Positions 60,501 to 62,781 of a DNA stretch of 64,000 nucleotides are shown one piece after another. The notes beneath the pieces are model-generated. The model did no database searches and had not been told where the DNA came from. It saw only the letters and a list, made by a program, of their open reading frames with translations. The DNA is from Gari tellinella. Lineage: Eukaryota; Mollusca; Bivalvia; Cardiida; Psammobiidae. The number at the start of each line of letters is the position of its first letter. Positions within the stretch are counted from its first letter, which is position 1. The stretch is taken from positions 51,086,216-51,150,215 of the forward strand of contig OV277868.1 of assembly GCA_922989275.2 (NCBI GenBank). Direction: 5' to 3'. A program made the position numbers and the translations under genes.

Positions 60501-62781
60501 TGTCTTAAAAAGACGATTCCAAAGAAATGTCACAAGACAGGATTAGATAGAGAAATCAGAAATTAAATGTATTTTAAAGTTTTGTCTTACAACCGTTTTT
60601 GTCGTACAAATTTATGAAACAGGCCATTGGTACTACTGTTGTTTTTTGTGTCATTCTTCATGGTAGACATACCTATAGTCTTCCACGTACTGCATGTCGT
60701 TCCTGTACATGTAGTCCAGGATTTGTACCAACTGTACCAGTAGGTTTATAGTGACCATGTGGAGCTTCACTTCCTGGTTGAAGCGGTTCCTTATCTCAGG
60801 CTGGTTCTCTTCTGTGGCTGAGATCTTAGTCAGCCTTTGCTGTAATAGTAAGTCAAACCTCCCTCATTTAACCCTTTCCCTAATAGCATGTTTTCAGCAT
60901 TTAAGACATATTGATGCTTAATGCAGGCTGAAAGTAAAGCAGAAAGCTCCTACAGGAGCTTTCTGCTTTACTTTCAGCCTGCTTTAAGCATCAACCTATT
61001 GGGACACATGAAAACCTGTCCTGGGGCTCTTTAACAGGACATGGTACAGGCATTTTTACGAGGAAAAAGTAACGGCTTCAAAACATATTTCTATAGGGGA
61101 AATGGCTAACACAGGTGGTTGCTTTAAGCAGAATCTTAGGCTGCTAAGCCTAGTTATGCCTTTCCTTCATAGCTTGTCTTCAATGAATTAAGAAAGGCAC
61201 ACCTTTAAAGCAGTGTGCCAGGATCTTTCTGCTTTACATTCAGCCTACTTTAAGCAGCCACTAATCAGGATGAAGGAAATATTTTCCATATTGATGACAG
61301 ATGGTTACTTAAAGCAGGAGCAAGAATTGTTAAAAGTGCAAAATGGCTAACTTCTCATACTTTGAACTAACAAATTCATTAACTGTAGAGAAAAAAGCAT
61401 TTCTAAAAGAATTGGTATAAGTGTGAAATGGCTTATTTCTTAGACTTACAAAACTGTATGAATGCTAAAACATCAGATATTTTGCAAAGAAAAAATTGAA
61501 AATTAATTCTGCTAAAACAACTCTCTCTCTACTTTATTGTTTTTAAGACTCATTAGCTATACATACCTTTAAATCAACCAACTGGTCTGGCCCAAGCCCA
61601 AGGTTCTTCAGTCTAGCTACTATATCAAAGCCTGACCAGAGTTTGTAGGCGGTATCATAGTCAAGCTGCTCTAGACTGCTGTCATTCTCCTCCATAAAGT
61701 TAACAACTCTCTCCAACTGGAAGGCATAATATAGTTAACCTATTACTCCATAAATATGCCTTTTCACTCATCATATTTATTCCTCCACTGAATAAAATAG
61801 TTCCACTTTATACAGTCAACAATATGCACCATAAGAAATATTTTCTATGTCTCAGCAGATGGTAGTTTAAAGCAGGCTGAAAGTAAAGCAGAATGCACCT
61901 TCTGGTGCATTCTGCTTTACTTTTAACCTGCTTTAAGTGTTCACTTGTCTTCAAAACTAGAAACAGGCTATGAGGTAAAGGGTTAACCCATTACCCCATA
62001 AATACGCTTTTTTACGCCTTTTATAATATCCACCCACTGAATAACATAGTTCCACTTCATACAATAATAAATATGTCTGGTAAGCAATATTTTCTATACT
62101 CCAGCAGATGGTAGCTTAAAGCAGGCTGAAAGAAAAGCAGAATGCGCCTTATCGCGCATTCTGCTTTACTTTCAGCCTGCTTTAAGTGATCACATATCTT
62201 CAAACTAGAAACAGACTATAGAGTAAAGGGTTAAACAAGTTGACAGCTACTACAACCAGTAATCGAGATTGCCAGCAGTCTTCAACTTGATGCATATTAC
62301 TGCTGGCAACACTCATTGGCCTCGGAATCTTCAAATGGACAATTCCAGTTTCAAAATTAAGTCTAGTCCATTTCTATTATTTAGGGTTGTTTTGCCAATA
62401 ATGCATTTTGTAAAATGACAAAACAGTTCAGACCCTGACCAGAGGGCTCCTGAAGCCATCTATTTTAGGTCTGCCCTGTTTGCAAATGACATGTGTCCTC
62501 TTTGCAGGTACACTGTTTGTAAAATGACATATCAGGGTTTCAAATTACAGGCTGCAAAAAAAGAAAAAAGTTTAAAAAGTAAGTGGCAAAAAGCTGCCAC
62601 CAACAAAATTAGGAAATTTGGAATATTTTCATTGATAGGTTAATACAAGTTTTGACTGTGAAGAACTATTATGATATTGTGAAACACTATACTATAGTGT
62701 TTCACAATATCATAAAGTTAGCAATCTTTGTTACCGTATTCTTCCATGCCAGATGGTCAGCTATCTTCACATTGTGGTCAA
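27518..62781 (-). CDS. BRIP1: BRIP1/FANCJ DNA helicase, 23 exons, 5' part outside window
   Basis: Superfamily 2 Fe-S helicase of the XPD/RTEL1 group that unwinds forked and G-quadruplex DNA in the nucleus and works with BRCA1, MLH1 and TopBP1 in crosslink repair (family knowledge). Joining 23 exons with GT/AG borders and matched phases gives 1157 residues without a stop. Order: pre-motif helicase region (1-165), S-S-G-T-L-S-P-M (exon 55274), motif IV C-F-L-P-S-Y (48955), motif [10 protein letters not shown] (44665), G-I-P-F-P (43732), motif [11 protein letters not shown] (43191/41402), L-S-K-W-V (39262), disordered tail, Cys-rich end. Similarity to vertebrate FANCJ rather than RTEL1 is clear in T-F-S-S-E-L-G-V and D-W-G-A-L-I. 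Walker A, the Fe-S cysteines and DEAH are upstream of 64,000. Three exon edges are multiplied in adjacent introns. Numbering in exon entries starts at the first complete codon in the window. Confidence 0.93.
27584..27792. mobile_element. CAGTAAAACCTCTCTATT-family element
   Basis: Left end TACAGTAAAACCTCTCTATT, right end AATAGAGAGATTTTTCTGTA. The centre is the AAAGCTCCTTCAGGAGCTTT hairpin. It starts 17 bp upstream of the proposed last acceptor. Confidence 0.7.
27928..28136. mobile_element. TTAA-flanked hairpin element (family A)
   Basis: TTAACCCATTACCCCATAGC at the left and GGAGTAATGGGTTAA at the right. The hairpin core is shortened to a few bases. Confidence 0.65.
28514..28579 (-). CDS. BRIP1: BRIP1 C-terminal exon, residues 1120-1141, Cys-rich
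   Basis: 66 bp, phase 1 to 1, acceptor TTTGTAG, donor GTAAGA. Encodes [19 protein letters not shown]: five cysteines including a C-x-x-C that may pair with the knuckle 70 residues earlier to bind zinc. Confidence 0.68.
28640..28745. mobile_element. Small inverted-repeat element
   Basis: AATCCACCAT..GTTGATG.AGGATAGGAATTT pairs with AATTCCTATCCTACATCAAC and ATGGTGGATT across a GTGAATTTTC spacer. Confidence 0.6.
28972..29100 (-). CDS. BRIP1: BRIP1 C-terminal exon, residues 1077-1119
   Basis: 129 bp, phase 1 to 1, acceptor TTTTCAG, donor GTAATA. Encodes [11 protein letters not shown] and [11 protein letters not shown]. The composition looks folded rather than disordered. Confidence 0.7.
29137..29737. 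mobile_element. TTAA hairpin element swollen by a minisatellite
   Basis: Begins TTAACCCTTTACCCCATAGC and ends GGGGTTAA. Between 29167 and 29575 the arm segment AGGTGATCACTTAAAGC..GGTTGAAAGTAAAGCC is repeated about seven times with 45-65-bp spacing, before a single normal hairpin at 29556-29635. Confidence 0.7.
29857..29908 (-). CDS. BRIP1: BRIP1 C-terminal exon, residues 1060-1076, first Cys knuckle
   Basis: 52 bp, phase 0 to 1, acceptor ATTTCAG, donor GTATTT. Encodes [13 protein letters not shown], a C-x-x-C knuckle. Linked to the gene by phase and order; no vertebrate counterpart recognised. Confidence 0.68.
30003..30254. mobile_element. TTAA-flanked hairpin element (family A)
   Basis: TTAACCCTTTACCTGATAGC to GGGGAAAGGGTTAA. 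Core AAAGTAAAGTAGAATACGCC / GGCGCATTCTGCTTTACTTT at 30053-30125. It is inserted in or beside another family A copy. Confidence 0.75.
30661..30913. mobile_element. TTAA-flanked hairpin element (family A)
   Basis: TTAACCCTTTACCTGATAGC to GGGAAAGGGTTAA. Near-perfect core hairpin 30712-30785 with apex GCGCCCTAAGGCGC. It lies inside a broken family A copy that resumes at 30914. Confidence 0.8.
31230..31486. mobile_element. TTAA-type hairpin element (family A) next to a BRIP1 donor
   Basis: Core 31280-31353 with apex TGTGCCTAAGGCACA. The right end GGGGGAATGGGTTAA is a few bases below the BRIP1 donor at 31497. The left TTAA has decayed to GTAACCAATTAC. Confidence 0.7.
31498..32133 (-). CDS. BRIP1: BRIP1 exon, residues 848-1059, basic/acidic disordered tail
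   Basis: 636 bp, phase 0 to 0, acceptor TTTTTAG, donor GTAAGA. Encodes [13 protein letters not shown], then Lys/Arg-rich nuclear-localisation-like stretches ([15 protein letters not shown]) and an acidic block E-G-E-E-E-D. If the donor is skipped the frame ends four codons later (V-R-F-T-stop), so a shorter isoform is possible. A TTAA hairpin element ends 5 bp past the donor consensus. Confidence 0.82.
32165..32377. mobile_element. TTAA-type hairpin element (family A), core reduced
   Basis: TTAACCCATTGCTCCATAG to GGAGTAATGGG. The centre is only CAGGCTGATTACTTTCAACCTG. Confidence 0.55.
32450..32640. mobile_element. CCTGATCAGAGGG hairpin element (family C)
   Basis: Starts TTAACTCATTATTCCC. 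Core 32560-32625 ACAAACAGTG..CTCTGATCAGAGGGCTCC pairs with GGAGCCCTCTGATCAGGGT..CACTGTTTG. Confidence 0.65.
32687..32930. mobile_element. TTAA-type hairpin element (family A)
   Basis: Core 32813-32885 with apex GCGTCTTAGGGCGC. The right end GGGGTAAAGGGTTAA is intact, the left end decayed (ACCTTATAGAAGC). Confidence 0.65.
32977..33226. mobile_element. Family C hairpin element
   Basis: ATTAACTCATTCACCCCTGAA to TTAGGGTTGAATGTGT. The core is shortened (TGTAGACCTCTTATAAGGATCTACA). Confidence 0.6.
33249..33397 (-). CDS. BRIP1: BRIP1 exon, residues 798-847
   Basis: 149 bp, phase 1 to 0, acceptor TTTCAG, donor GTTAGT. Encodes [11 protein letters not shown] and [12 protein letters not shown]. Assigned by phase, splice sites and position, not by homology. 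Confidence 0.75.
33490..33730. mobile_element. TTAA-type hairpin element (family A)
   Basis: TTAACCAATTACCCCATAGC at the left. Core 33538-33612 apex GCGCCTTAAGGCAC. Right end AGTAAAGGGTCAA has lost TTAA. Confidence 0.65.
33757..34790 (-). repeat. 216-271-bp tandem copies of an exon 3' end and donor, x5
   Basis: GTTGCCTAG recurs at 33766, 33982, 34253, 34512 and 34735 (the last beside the real donor). Copies carry, on the minus strand, an exon-end-like stretch encoding D-N-A-K..T-S-A-V-E followed by GTAGG, plus a TTAA-type hairpin core. GTAGGTACAG or GTAGGCACAG is kept at three intronic copies; in the copy at about 33795 it is mutated. Confidence 0.85.
34758..35587 (-). CDS. BRIP1: BRIP1 long exon, residues 521-797, disordered tail with duplicated motif
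   Basis: 830 bp, phase 2 to 1, acceptor TTTTCCAG, donor GTAGGA. Starts S-P-K-E-N-L-G. Contains a ~50-residue unit twice: residues about 556-606 ([16 protein letters not shown]) and 742-793 ([16 protein letters not shown]). Between them are four S-P-G-P tetrapeptides at roughly 622, 631, 642 and 653. Rich in Ser, Pro, Thr, Gln. No counterpart recognised in vertebrate FANCJ from memory. The donor end of this exon is multiplied in the following intron. Confidence 0.88.
35718..35920. mobile_element. CAGGGCTGCCAT-family miniature element with 6-bp duplication
   Basis: Ends CATGGCTGCCAT (one change) and ATGGCAGCCCTG. ATACAG is repeated at 35712-35717 and 35921-35926. The centre is the AAAGTAAAGCAGAATGCACC / GGTGCATTCTGCTTT hairpin found also in TTAA-flanked elements. 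Confidence 0.7.
36108..37356. mobile_element. pogo/Tigger-like TA-flanked element, 1.25 kb
   Basis: Termini CAGTAAAGTTCCGCT and AGCGGAACTTTACTG are inverted, with TA at each edge. Subterminal GGACCGGTCTTAAT is repeated several times. No transposase frame. Confidence 0.75.
37742..37873 (-). CDS. BRIP1: BRIP1 exon, residues 477-520
   Basis: 132 bp, phase 2 to 2, acceptor TTTCAG, donor GTTAGT. Encodes [11 protein letters not shown] and ends Q-S-I-Y-F. With the next exon's first codons it makes S-I-Y-F-S-P, resembling the vertebrate TopBP1-binding S-I-Y-F-T-P site. Otherwise low-complexity, disordered tail. Confidence 0.85.
38128..39075. other. BRIP1 intron stretch, unassigned
   Basis: A small CTCATTAGAATT hairpin lies at 37970-38020. 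The rest contains GC-richer DNA around 38300-38400 (TTCGGCGGTAAATGCAGCGC) and 38640-38720, neither with a recognisable frame or repeat end. Confidence 0.4.
39076..39242. mobile_element. CAGTAAAACCTCT-family element
   Basis: AGTAAAACCTCTTAAATACG to AATAGAGAGGTTTTACTGTA. Core AAAGCTCCTTCAGGAGCTTT. Confidence 0.7.
39262..39373 (-). CDS. BRIP1: BRIP1 exon, residues 440-476
   Basis: 112 bp, phase 1 to 2, acceptor TCAAG, donor GTACAA. Encodes [11 protein letters not shown] and F-T-E-K-M-Q-K, matching G-L-S-K-W-V-R-Q-Q and F-S-K-K-H-Q-K at the end of the FANCJ helicase core. Confidence 0.93.
39856..39970. mobile_element. CAGTAAAACCTCT-family element, right end lost
   Basis: CAGTAAAACCTCTCTATTAC followed by a collapsed core GCAAGGTGACTGTCACCTTGC. 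The right terminus is absent. Confidence 0.55.
40140..41262. repeat. Intronic ~152-bp direct repeats, about seven copies
   Basis: CAAGGGCAATAACTCTG-type blocks start near 40293, 40447, 40598, 40750, 40902 and 41057, each followed by GGTTACCTGCCTTGTTGTAA and TTTCAAGTTAATA. The end is GACGACAATAGCTCGACTTTT with a small hairpin and GAGCTAAAAA, typical of molluscan interspersed repeats. No coding content. Confidence 0.75.
41402..41469 (-). CDS. BRIP1: BRIP1 exon, residues 417-439
   Basis: 68 bp, phase 2 to 1, acceptor TTTCAG, donor GTAGGT. Encodes [14 protein letters not shown], completing motif VI and matching D-W-G-A-L-I-L-V-D-D-R-F. Confidence 0.95.
41564..41822. mobile_element. TTAA-flanked hairpin element (family A), well preserved
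   Basis: TTAACCCATTACACCATAAA to GGGGTAATGGGTTAA. Core 41700-41775 with apex GCGCCTTGAGGCGC. TTAA at both edges and CCC-type termini resemble piggyBac-derived miniature elements (inference). Confidence 0.8.
42094..43133. mobile_element. pogo/Tigger-like TA-flanked element, 1.04 kb
   Basis: Ends CAGTAGAACTTCGATGTGTC and the inverted CACATCGAAGTTCTACTG, with TA on both sides. The interior is rich in TCGAGTTTTTC repeats, and no transposase frame is seen. It occupies most of the intron after the motif VI exon. Confidence 0.75.
43191..43318 (-). CDS. BRIP1: BRIP1 exon, residues 375-416, helicase motif VI
   Basis: 128 bp, phase 0 to 2, acceptor TTATAG, donor GTAAAG. Encodes [20 protein letters not shown], containing the motif VI arginines. 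A 25-bp decayed copy of part of this exon lies in the upstream intron at 43356-43380. Confidence 0.97.
43356..43380 (-). repeat. Short copy of the motif VI exon in the adjacent intron
   Basis: GCCCTGAACGCCTG-TCTCATACCAT repeats exon bases about 43228-43254 with a 2-base deletion. It is 37 bp upstream of the true acceptor. Confidence 0.7.
43384..43690. repeat. Partial GTGAGCTAAA-family interspersed repeat
   Basis: Shares ATGATGCTATGTGCCAAATATCTAAG and TTTGGTTGCCATGGCA blocks (each given in part) with 22125-22430 and ends CAAGTGAGCTAAAT. 5'-truncated. Confidence 0.6.
43732..43767 (-). CDS. BRIP1: BRIP1 micro-exon, residues 363-374
   Basis: 36 bp, phase 0 to 0, acceptor TTTCAG, donor GTAAAA. 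Encodes [12 protein letters not shown], matching I-G-I-P-F-P-N-V-K-D-L-Q. Confidence 0.95.
43816..44087. mobile_element. Family C hairpin element with TTAA edges
   Basis: TTAACACATTCACCCCTGAA to GGGTTGTATGTGTTAA. Near-perfect core GTGTAGACCCTGATCAGAGG..CCTCTGATCAGGGTCTACAC at 43929-43984. Confidence 0.8.
44184..44391. mobile_element. CAGGGCTCCAGATAAG-family element (family E)
   Basis: Left CAGGGCTCCAGATAAGAGG, right ATCTAGAGCTCTG. Core ACTACTCATTAGAATC / GTTTCTAATGAGTAGT. Edges show no clear duplication. Confidence 0.65.
44665..44780 (-). CDS. BRIP1: BRIP1 exon, residues 324-362, helicase motif V; template of the 83-bp array
   Basis: 116 bp, phase 1 to 0, acceptor ATTTTCAG at 44781, donor GTAAGA. 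Encodes [19 protein letters not shown], almost identical to vertebrate FANCJ. The first 60 nt with 23 nt of upstream intron are repeated 19 more times directly upstream. Confidence 0.97.
44721..46366 (-). repeat. 83-bp tandem array x20 carrying a 3' splice site and the motif V exon start
   Basis: Position of the repeated GGTCGTCTGA advances by exactly 83 bp nineteen times, from 44775 to 46352, without net insertion or deletion. Each unit on the minus strand has 23 nt of intron end (ATTATGTATTTTCAG) plus 60 nt of exon encoding [10 protein letters not shown] and on to C-R. Variation is mostly at a few positions (AAAGCACC/AATGCACC/AAAGCTCC, CCATAG/CTATAG/CTGTAG). The acceptor AG is kept in all units seen. 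Confidence 0.97.
46390..46853. repeat. Inverted-repeat block with TTTTTGGCGGAAA palindrome
   Basis: ACGTTTTTGGCGGAAA at 46719 pairs with TTTCCGCCAAAAACGT at 46779 around CGCGCCAAGGCGC. Wider arms (ACCAGTTG..CAACTGGT) pair too. Related, decayed sequence is at 55810-56120. Confidence 0.65.
46955..47190. mobile_element. Family C hairpin element with TTAA edges
   Basis: TTAACTCATTCACCCCTGAA to CTAGGGTTGAATGTGTTAA. The core is shortened to CCCTGATCAGAGGGCTCCTC. It ends 9 bp from the BRIP1 exon 47199-47343, on its donor side. Confidence 0.8.
47199..47343 (-). CDS. BRIP1: BRIP1 exon, residues 276-323
   Basis: 145 bp, phase 0 to 1, acceptor TATTAG, donor GTAGGT. Encodes L-T-G-M-W-N-K and I-M-I-E-P-R, the latter matching V-I-V-E-P-Q of vertebrate FANCJ. 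A TTAA-flanked element (46955-47190) ends 9 bp beyond the donor. Confidence 0.92.
47571..47776. mobile_element. CTTGGATCC..GACGCCGAG hairpin element (family B), TTAA edges
   Basis: TTAACCCGCCAAATAAACTG to GGCTAAGGGTTAA. Core AACAGCTTGGATCC..GACGCCGAGTTACTCGGCGTC..GGATCCAAGCTGTTTG at 47676-47740. Confidence 0.8.
47848..48099. mobile_element. TTAA-flanked hairpin element (family A)
   Basis: TTAACCCATTACCCCATACA to TGGGGTAAATTGTTAA. Core 47975-48050 apex TGTCTTAAGGCACA. Confidence 0.75.
48324..48929. mobile_element. CAGTAAAACCTCT-family element hosting nested family A copies
   Basis: Left end ACAATAAAACCTCTCTTTAA, right end AGTAGAAGTTTTACTGTA. The interior is interrupted at about 48408-48862 by two or three TTAA-type hairpin elements. 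Confidence 0.65.
48449..48699. mobile_element. TTAA-flanked hairpin element (family A)
   Basis: TTAACCCTTTCCCTAATAGA to GAGGTAAAGGGTTAA. Near-perfect core 48578-48655 apex GTGCCTTAAGGCAC. Nested in the preceding entry. Confidence 0.8.
48955..49026 (-). CDS. BRIP1: BRIP1 exon, residues 252-275, helicase motif IV
   Basis: 72 bp, phase 0 to 0, acceptor TTTCAG, donor GTAAGA. Encodes [13 protein letters not shown] and F-V-E-R-W-K, matching G-I-L-C-F-L-P-S-Y and L-K-E-R-W of vertebrate FANCJ. Confidence 0.95.
49464..49656. mobile_element. CAGGGCTCCAGATAAG-family element (family E)
   Basis: CAGGGCTCTAGATAAGTAG to CTTATCTGGAGCCCTG. Core ATTCATTAGAATCGTCTC / GATGATTCTAATGAGTAG. It ends 29 bp from the BRIP1 exon 49685-49804. 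Confidence 0.7.
49685..49804 (-). CDS. BRIP1: BRIP1 exon, residues 212-251; its 5' end is the template of the 80-bp array
   Basis: 120 bp, phase 0 to 0, acceptor ACACTAG at 49805, donor GTGAGT. Encodes [11 protein letters not shown] and Y-A-F-Q-D-E-L-G, matching V-W-V-G-T-I-G-S-G-P-K and F-E-F-Q-D-E-V-G of vertebrate FANCJ. The first 58 nt plus 22 nt of intron are copied another 22 times directly upstream (49805-51596). This last copy is the one that reads on into the conserved exon body. Confidence 0.95.
49747..51596 (-). repeat. 80-bp tandem array x23 carrying a 3' splice site and exon start
   Basis: 23 head-to-tail units of 80 bp, one with a 6-bp insertion near 50550. Each unit on the minus strand is 22 nt of intron end (TTTCTATCTTATACACTAG) followed by 58 nt of the exon beginning V/Y-W-V-G. 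Units are about 95 percent identical or better. At the AG, most units read AG-GTATGG, some AG-GTTTGG like the true exon, three AGATATGG, and one (near 50607) has lost the AG. The array ends in the real exon at 49804. Confidence 0.97.
51650..51873. mobile_element. Family C hairpin element, edges decayed
   Basis: CAACTCATTCATCCCTAAAA at the left. Core CAGTGTAGAACCTGATCAGA..TCTGATCAGGGTCAACACTG. Right TTAA retained (GAGTTAATG). It follows the 80-bp array directly. Confidence 0.65.
52188..52424. mobile_element. TTAA-type hairpin element (family A)
   Basis: TTTAACCTATTACCCCATAA at the left. Core 52310-52382 with apex TGTGCCTTAAGACGCA. Right end decayed. Confidence 0.65.
52664..53058. mobile_element. 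CAGTAAAACCTCTCTATT-family element split by a family E insertion
   Basis: TACAGTAAAACCTCTCTATT to TAGAGAGGTTTTACTGTA. The body is split at 52753/52947 by the element below. Confidence 0.75.
52754..52946. mobile_element. Family E element nested in 52664-53058, 6-bp duplication
   Basis: CAGAGCACCAGATAG to CTTATCTGGAGACCTG. AGTAAA occurs at 52748-52753 and 52947-52952. Core ACTACTCATTAGAATCGTCT / AGACGATTCTAATGAGTAGT. Confidence 0.75.
53125..54961. mobile_element. TA-flanked element, 1.84 kb, CAGTG termini
   Basis: Left CAGTGCTCCCACTCTACAA, right (inverted) TTGTAGGGAGGGACCACTG, TA at each edge. Contains a GGGGGTTTT..AAAACCCCC hairpin (53410-53480) and one 129-codon open frame at 54429-54818 of unknown nature and no recognised motif. 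No transposase catalytic motif seen. Confidence 0.6.
54970..55248. mobile_element. TTAA-flanked hairpin element (family A)
   Basis: TTAACCTTTTACCCGATAAC to GGGGGAAAGAGTTAA. Near-perfect core 55045-55122 with apex GTGCCTTAAGGCAC. It ends 25 bp from the BRIP1 exon 55274-55411. Confidence 0.8.
55274..55411 (-). CDS. BRIP1: BRIP1 exon, residues 166-211, SGTLSP motif
   Basis: 138 bp, phase 0 to 0, acceptor TTCCAG, donor GTATTA. Encodes [11 protein letters not shown] and S-S-E-L-G-V with Q-L-E-A-N-H, the start of the second helicase domain, highly conserved in FANCJ. Confidence 0.96.
55524..55737. mobile_element. Family B hairpin element inserted in a family A copy at TTAA
   Basis: TTAACCCTTAGCCTGCCACT to GGGCTAAGGGTTAA. 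Core CAGCTTGGATCC..GACGCCGAGTAACTCGGCGTC at 55566-55630. The host family A copy is readable on both sides (TTTTTACACCT and TTGATCCCTCCACTAAAG). Confidence 0.85.
56171..56415. mobile_element. TA-flanked miniature element carrying a family B-like core
   Basis: CAGTGGAGAAACTGTTATTC to AATAACAGATTCTCCACTG, TA on both sides. The centre is AAACAGTTTGGAACCAGATC..GACGCCGGGTAACCCGGCGTC..CTCCAAACTGTTTG (in pieces). Confidence 0.75.
56545..56600 (-). CDS. BRIP1: BRIP1 exon, residues 147-165
   Basis: 56 bp, phase 1 to 0, acceptor CTTCAG, donor GTAAGT. Encodes [12 protein letters not shown], nearly identical to V-L-N-F-W-C-L-N-P-A-V of vertebrate FANCJ. Confidence 0.93.
57138..57168 (-). CDS. BRIP1: BRIP1 micro-exon, residues 137-146
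   Basis: Only 31 bp, phase 0 to 1, acceptor TTTTCAG, donor GTAGGC. Encodes [10 protein letters not shown]. It is needed to keep the frame between its neighbours. The plus-strand open frame over this position is a shadow. Confidence 0.75.
57515..57586. repeat. Perfect 72-bp palindrome
   Basis: Both arms are identical in inverted orientation without spacer, from AGGGCTTGGTGCAAAAC to its complement, centred on CACAATTGTG. Not part of a recognised family; a CCTGATCAGA hairpin lies just left of it (57440-57505). Confidence 0.9.
58035..58248. mobile_element. Family B hairpin element, TTAA edges, best-preserved copy
   Basis: TTAACCCTTAGCCTGCCACT to GGCCTAAGGGTTAA. Perfect core from AAACAGCTTGGATCCGG through GACGCCGAGTAACTCGGCGTC to CCAAGCTGTTT at 58075-58139. 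It ends 14 bp from the BRIP1 exon 58262-58307. Confidence 0.85.
58262..58307 (-). CDS. BRIP1: BRIP1 exon, residues 121-136
   Basis: 46 bp, phase 2 to 0, acceptor TTTTCAG, donor GTGAGT. Encodes [10 protein letters not shown], matching K-I-A-I-Q-Q-T-Y-S-W of vertebrate FANCJ. Confidence 0.85.
58578..59897. mobile_element. CAGGGCTACAG element, 1.32 kb, 6-bp duplication
   Basis: Left CAGGGCTACAGAAAAG, right TATCTGTAGCTCTG. AATGGG repeated at 58572-58577 and 59898-59903. Subterminal TTACCCAATTA repeats at both ends. It contains a nested family C element. No transposase frame. Confidence 0.7.
59496..59746. mobile_element. Family C hairpin element, TTAA edges
   Basis: TTAACTCTTTCCTCCCTGAA to GGGCTCAAAGGGTTAA. 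Perfect core CAGTGAAGACCCTGATCAGA..CTCTGATCAGGGACTTCACTG with apex CTCCTGCAGGAG. Confidence 0.75.
60385..60625. mobile_element. GGGCCCGATTCATAAA inverted-repeat element
   Basis: CCTGGGGCCCGATTCATAAA pairs with TTTATGAAACAGGCC. Core CTTGTGACATCTCTTTGGAA / TTCCAAAGAAATGTCACAAG. Confidence 0.65.
60673..60839 (-). CDS. BRIP1: BRIP1 exon, residues 66-120
   Basis: 167 bp, phase 0 to 2, acceptor ATTACAG, donor GTATGT. Encodes Q-R-L-T-K-I-S to Y-V-E-D-Y with L-D-Y-M-Y-R-N-D, aligned with V-L-D-Y-L-F-R-Q-N of vertebrate FANCJ. Confidence 0.9.
60868..61106. mobile_element. TTAA-type hairpin element variant
   Basis: TTAACCCTTTCCCTAATAGC at the left. Perfect core 60920-60990 with apex AAAGCTCCTACAGGAGCTTT. 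Right end GGGGAAATGGCTAA decayed. Confidence 0.65.
61567..61716 (-). CDS. BRIP1: BRIP1 exon, residues 16-65
   Basis: 150 bp, phase 0 to 0, acceptor CTTCCAG, donor GTATGT. Contains Y-K-L-W-S-G-F, matching C-K-I-W-S-G-N of vertebrate FANCJ. A TTAA hairpin element begins only 19 bp from the acceptor, in the upstream intron. Confidence 0.92.
61735..61986. mobile_element. TTAA-flanked hairpin element (family A), abuts the next copy
   Basis: TTAACCTATTACTCCATAAA to GAGGTAAAGGGTTAA. Core 61868-61940 apex GCACCTTCTGGTGC. It starts 19 bp from a BRIP1 acceptor and shares its right TTAA with the next element. Confidence 0.8.
61983..62234. mobile_element. TTAA-flanked hairpin element (family A), abuts the previous copy
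   Basis: TTAACCCATTACCCCATAAA to GAGTAAAGGGTTAA. Core 62112-62190 apex GCGCCTTATCGCGC. Confidence 0.8.
62330..62530. mobile_element. Degenerate family C hairpin element
   Basis: CAAATGGACAATTCCAGTTT, ATTTAGGGTTGTTTT and a damaged CCCTGACCAGAGGGCTCC core are recognisable, as is GGTACACTGTTTGTAAA at the right. Confidence 0.55.
62669..62715. repeat. Perfect 47-bp palindrome beside a BRIP1 donor
   Basis: 22-bp arms (TTATGATATTGTGAAACACT plus AT, and its complement) around a 3-bp spacer. The arm begins 20 bp into the intron after exon 62735-62781. Confidence 0.85.
62735..62781 (-). CDS. BRIP1: BRIP1 exon, residues 1-15 of the visible protein
   Basis: Acceptor TTACAG before 62781 and donor GTAACA below 62735. 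It takes one base from the exon beyond the window and ends in phase 0. Encodes [15 protein letters not shown], aligned with vertebrate FANCJ just after the DEAH exon. A perfect 47-bp palindrome starts 20 bases downstream of the exon end. Confidence 0.8.

Noticed and set aside
27518..62781. Assignment of the helicase as RTEL1 or XPD
   Set aside because: Motif V context, the V-W-V-G..G-S-G-P exon, L-S-K-W-V and exon order match FANCJ/BRIP1; RTEL1-specific blocks are absent.
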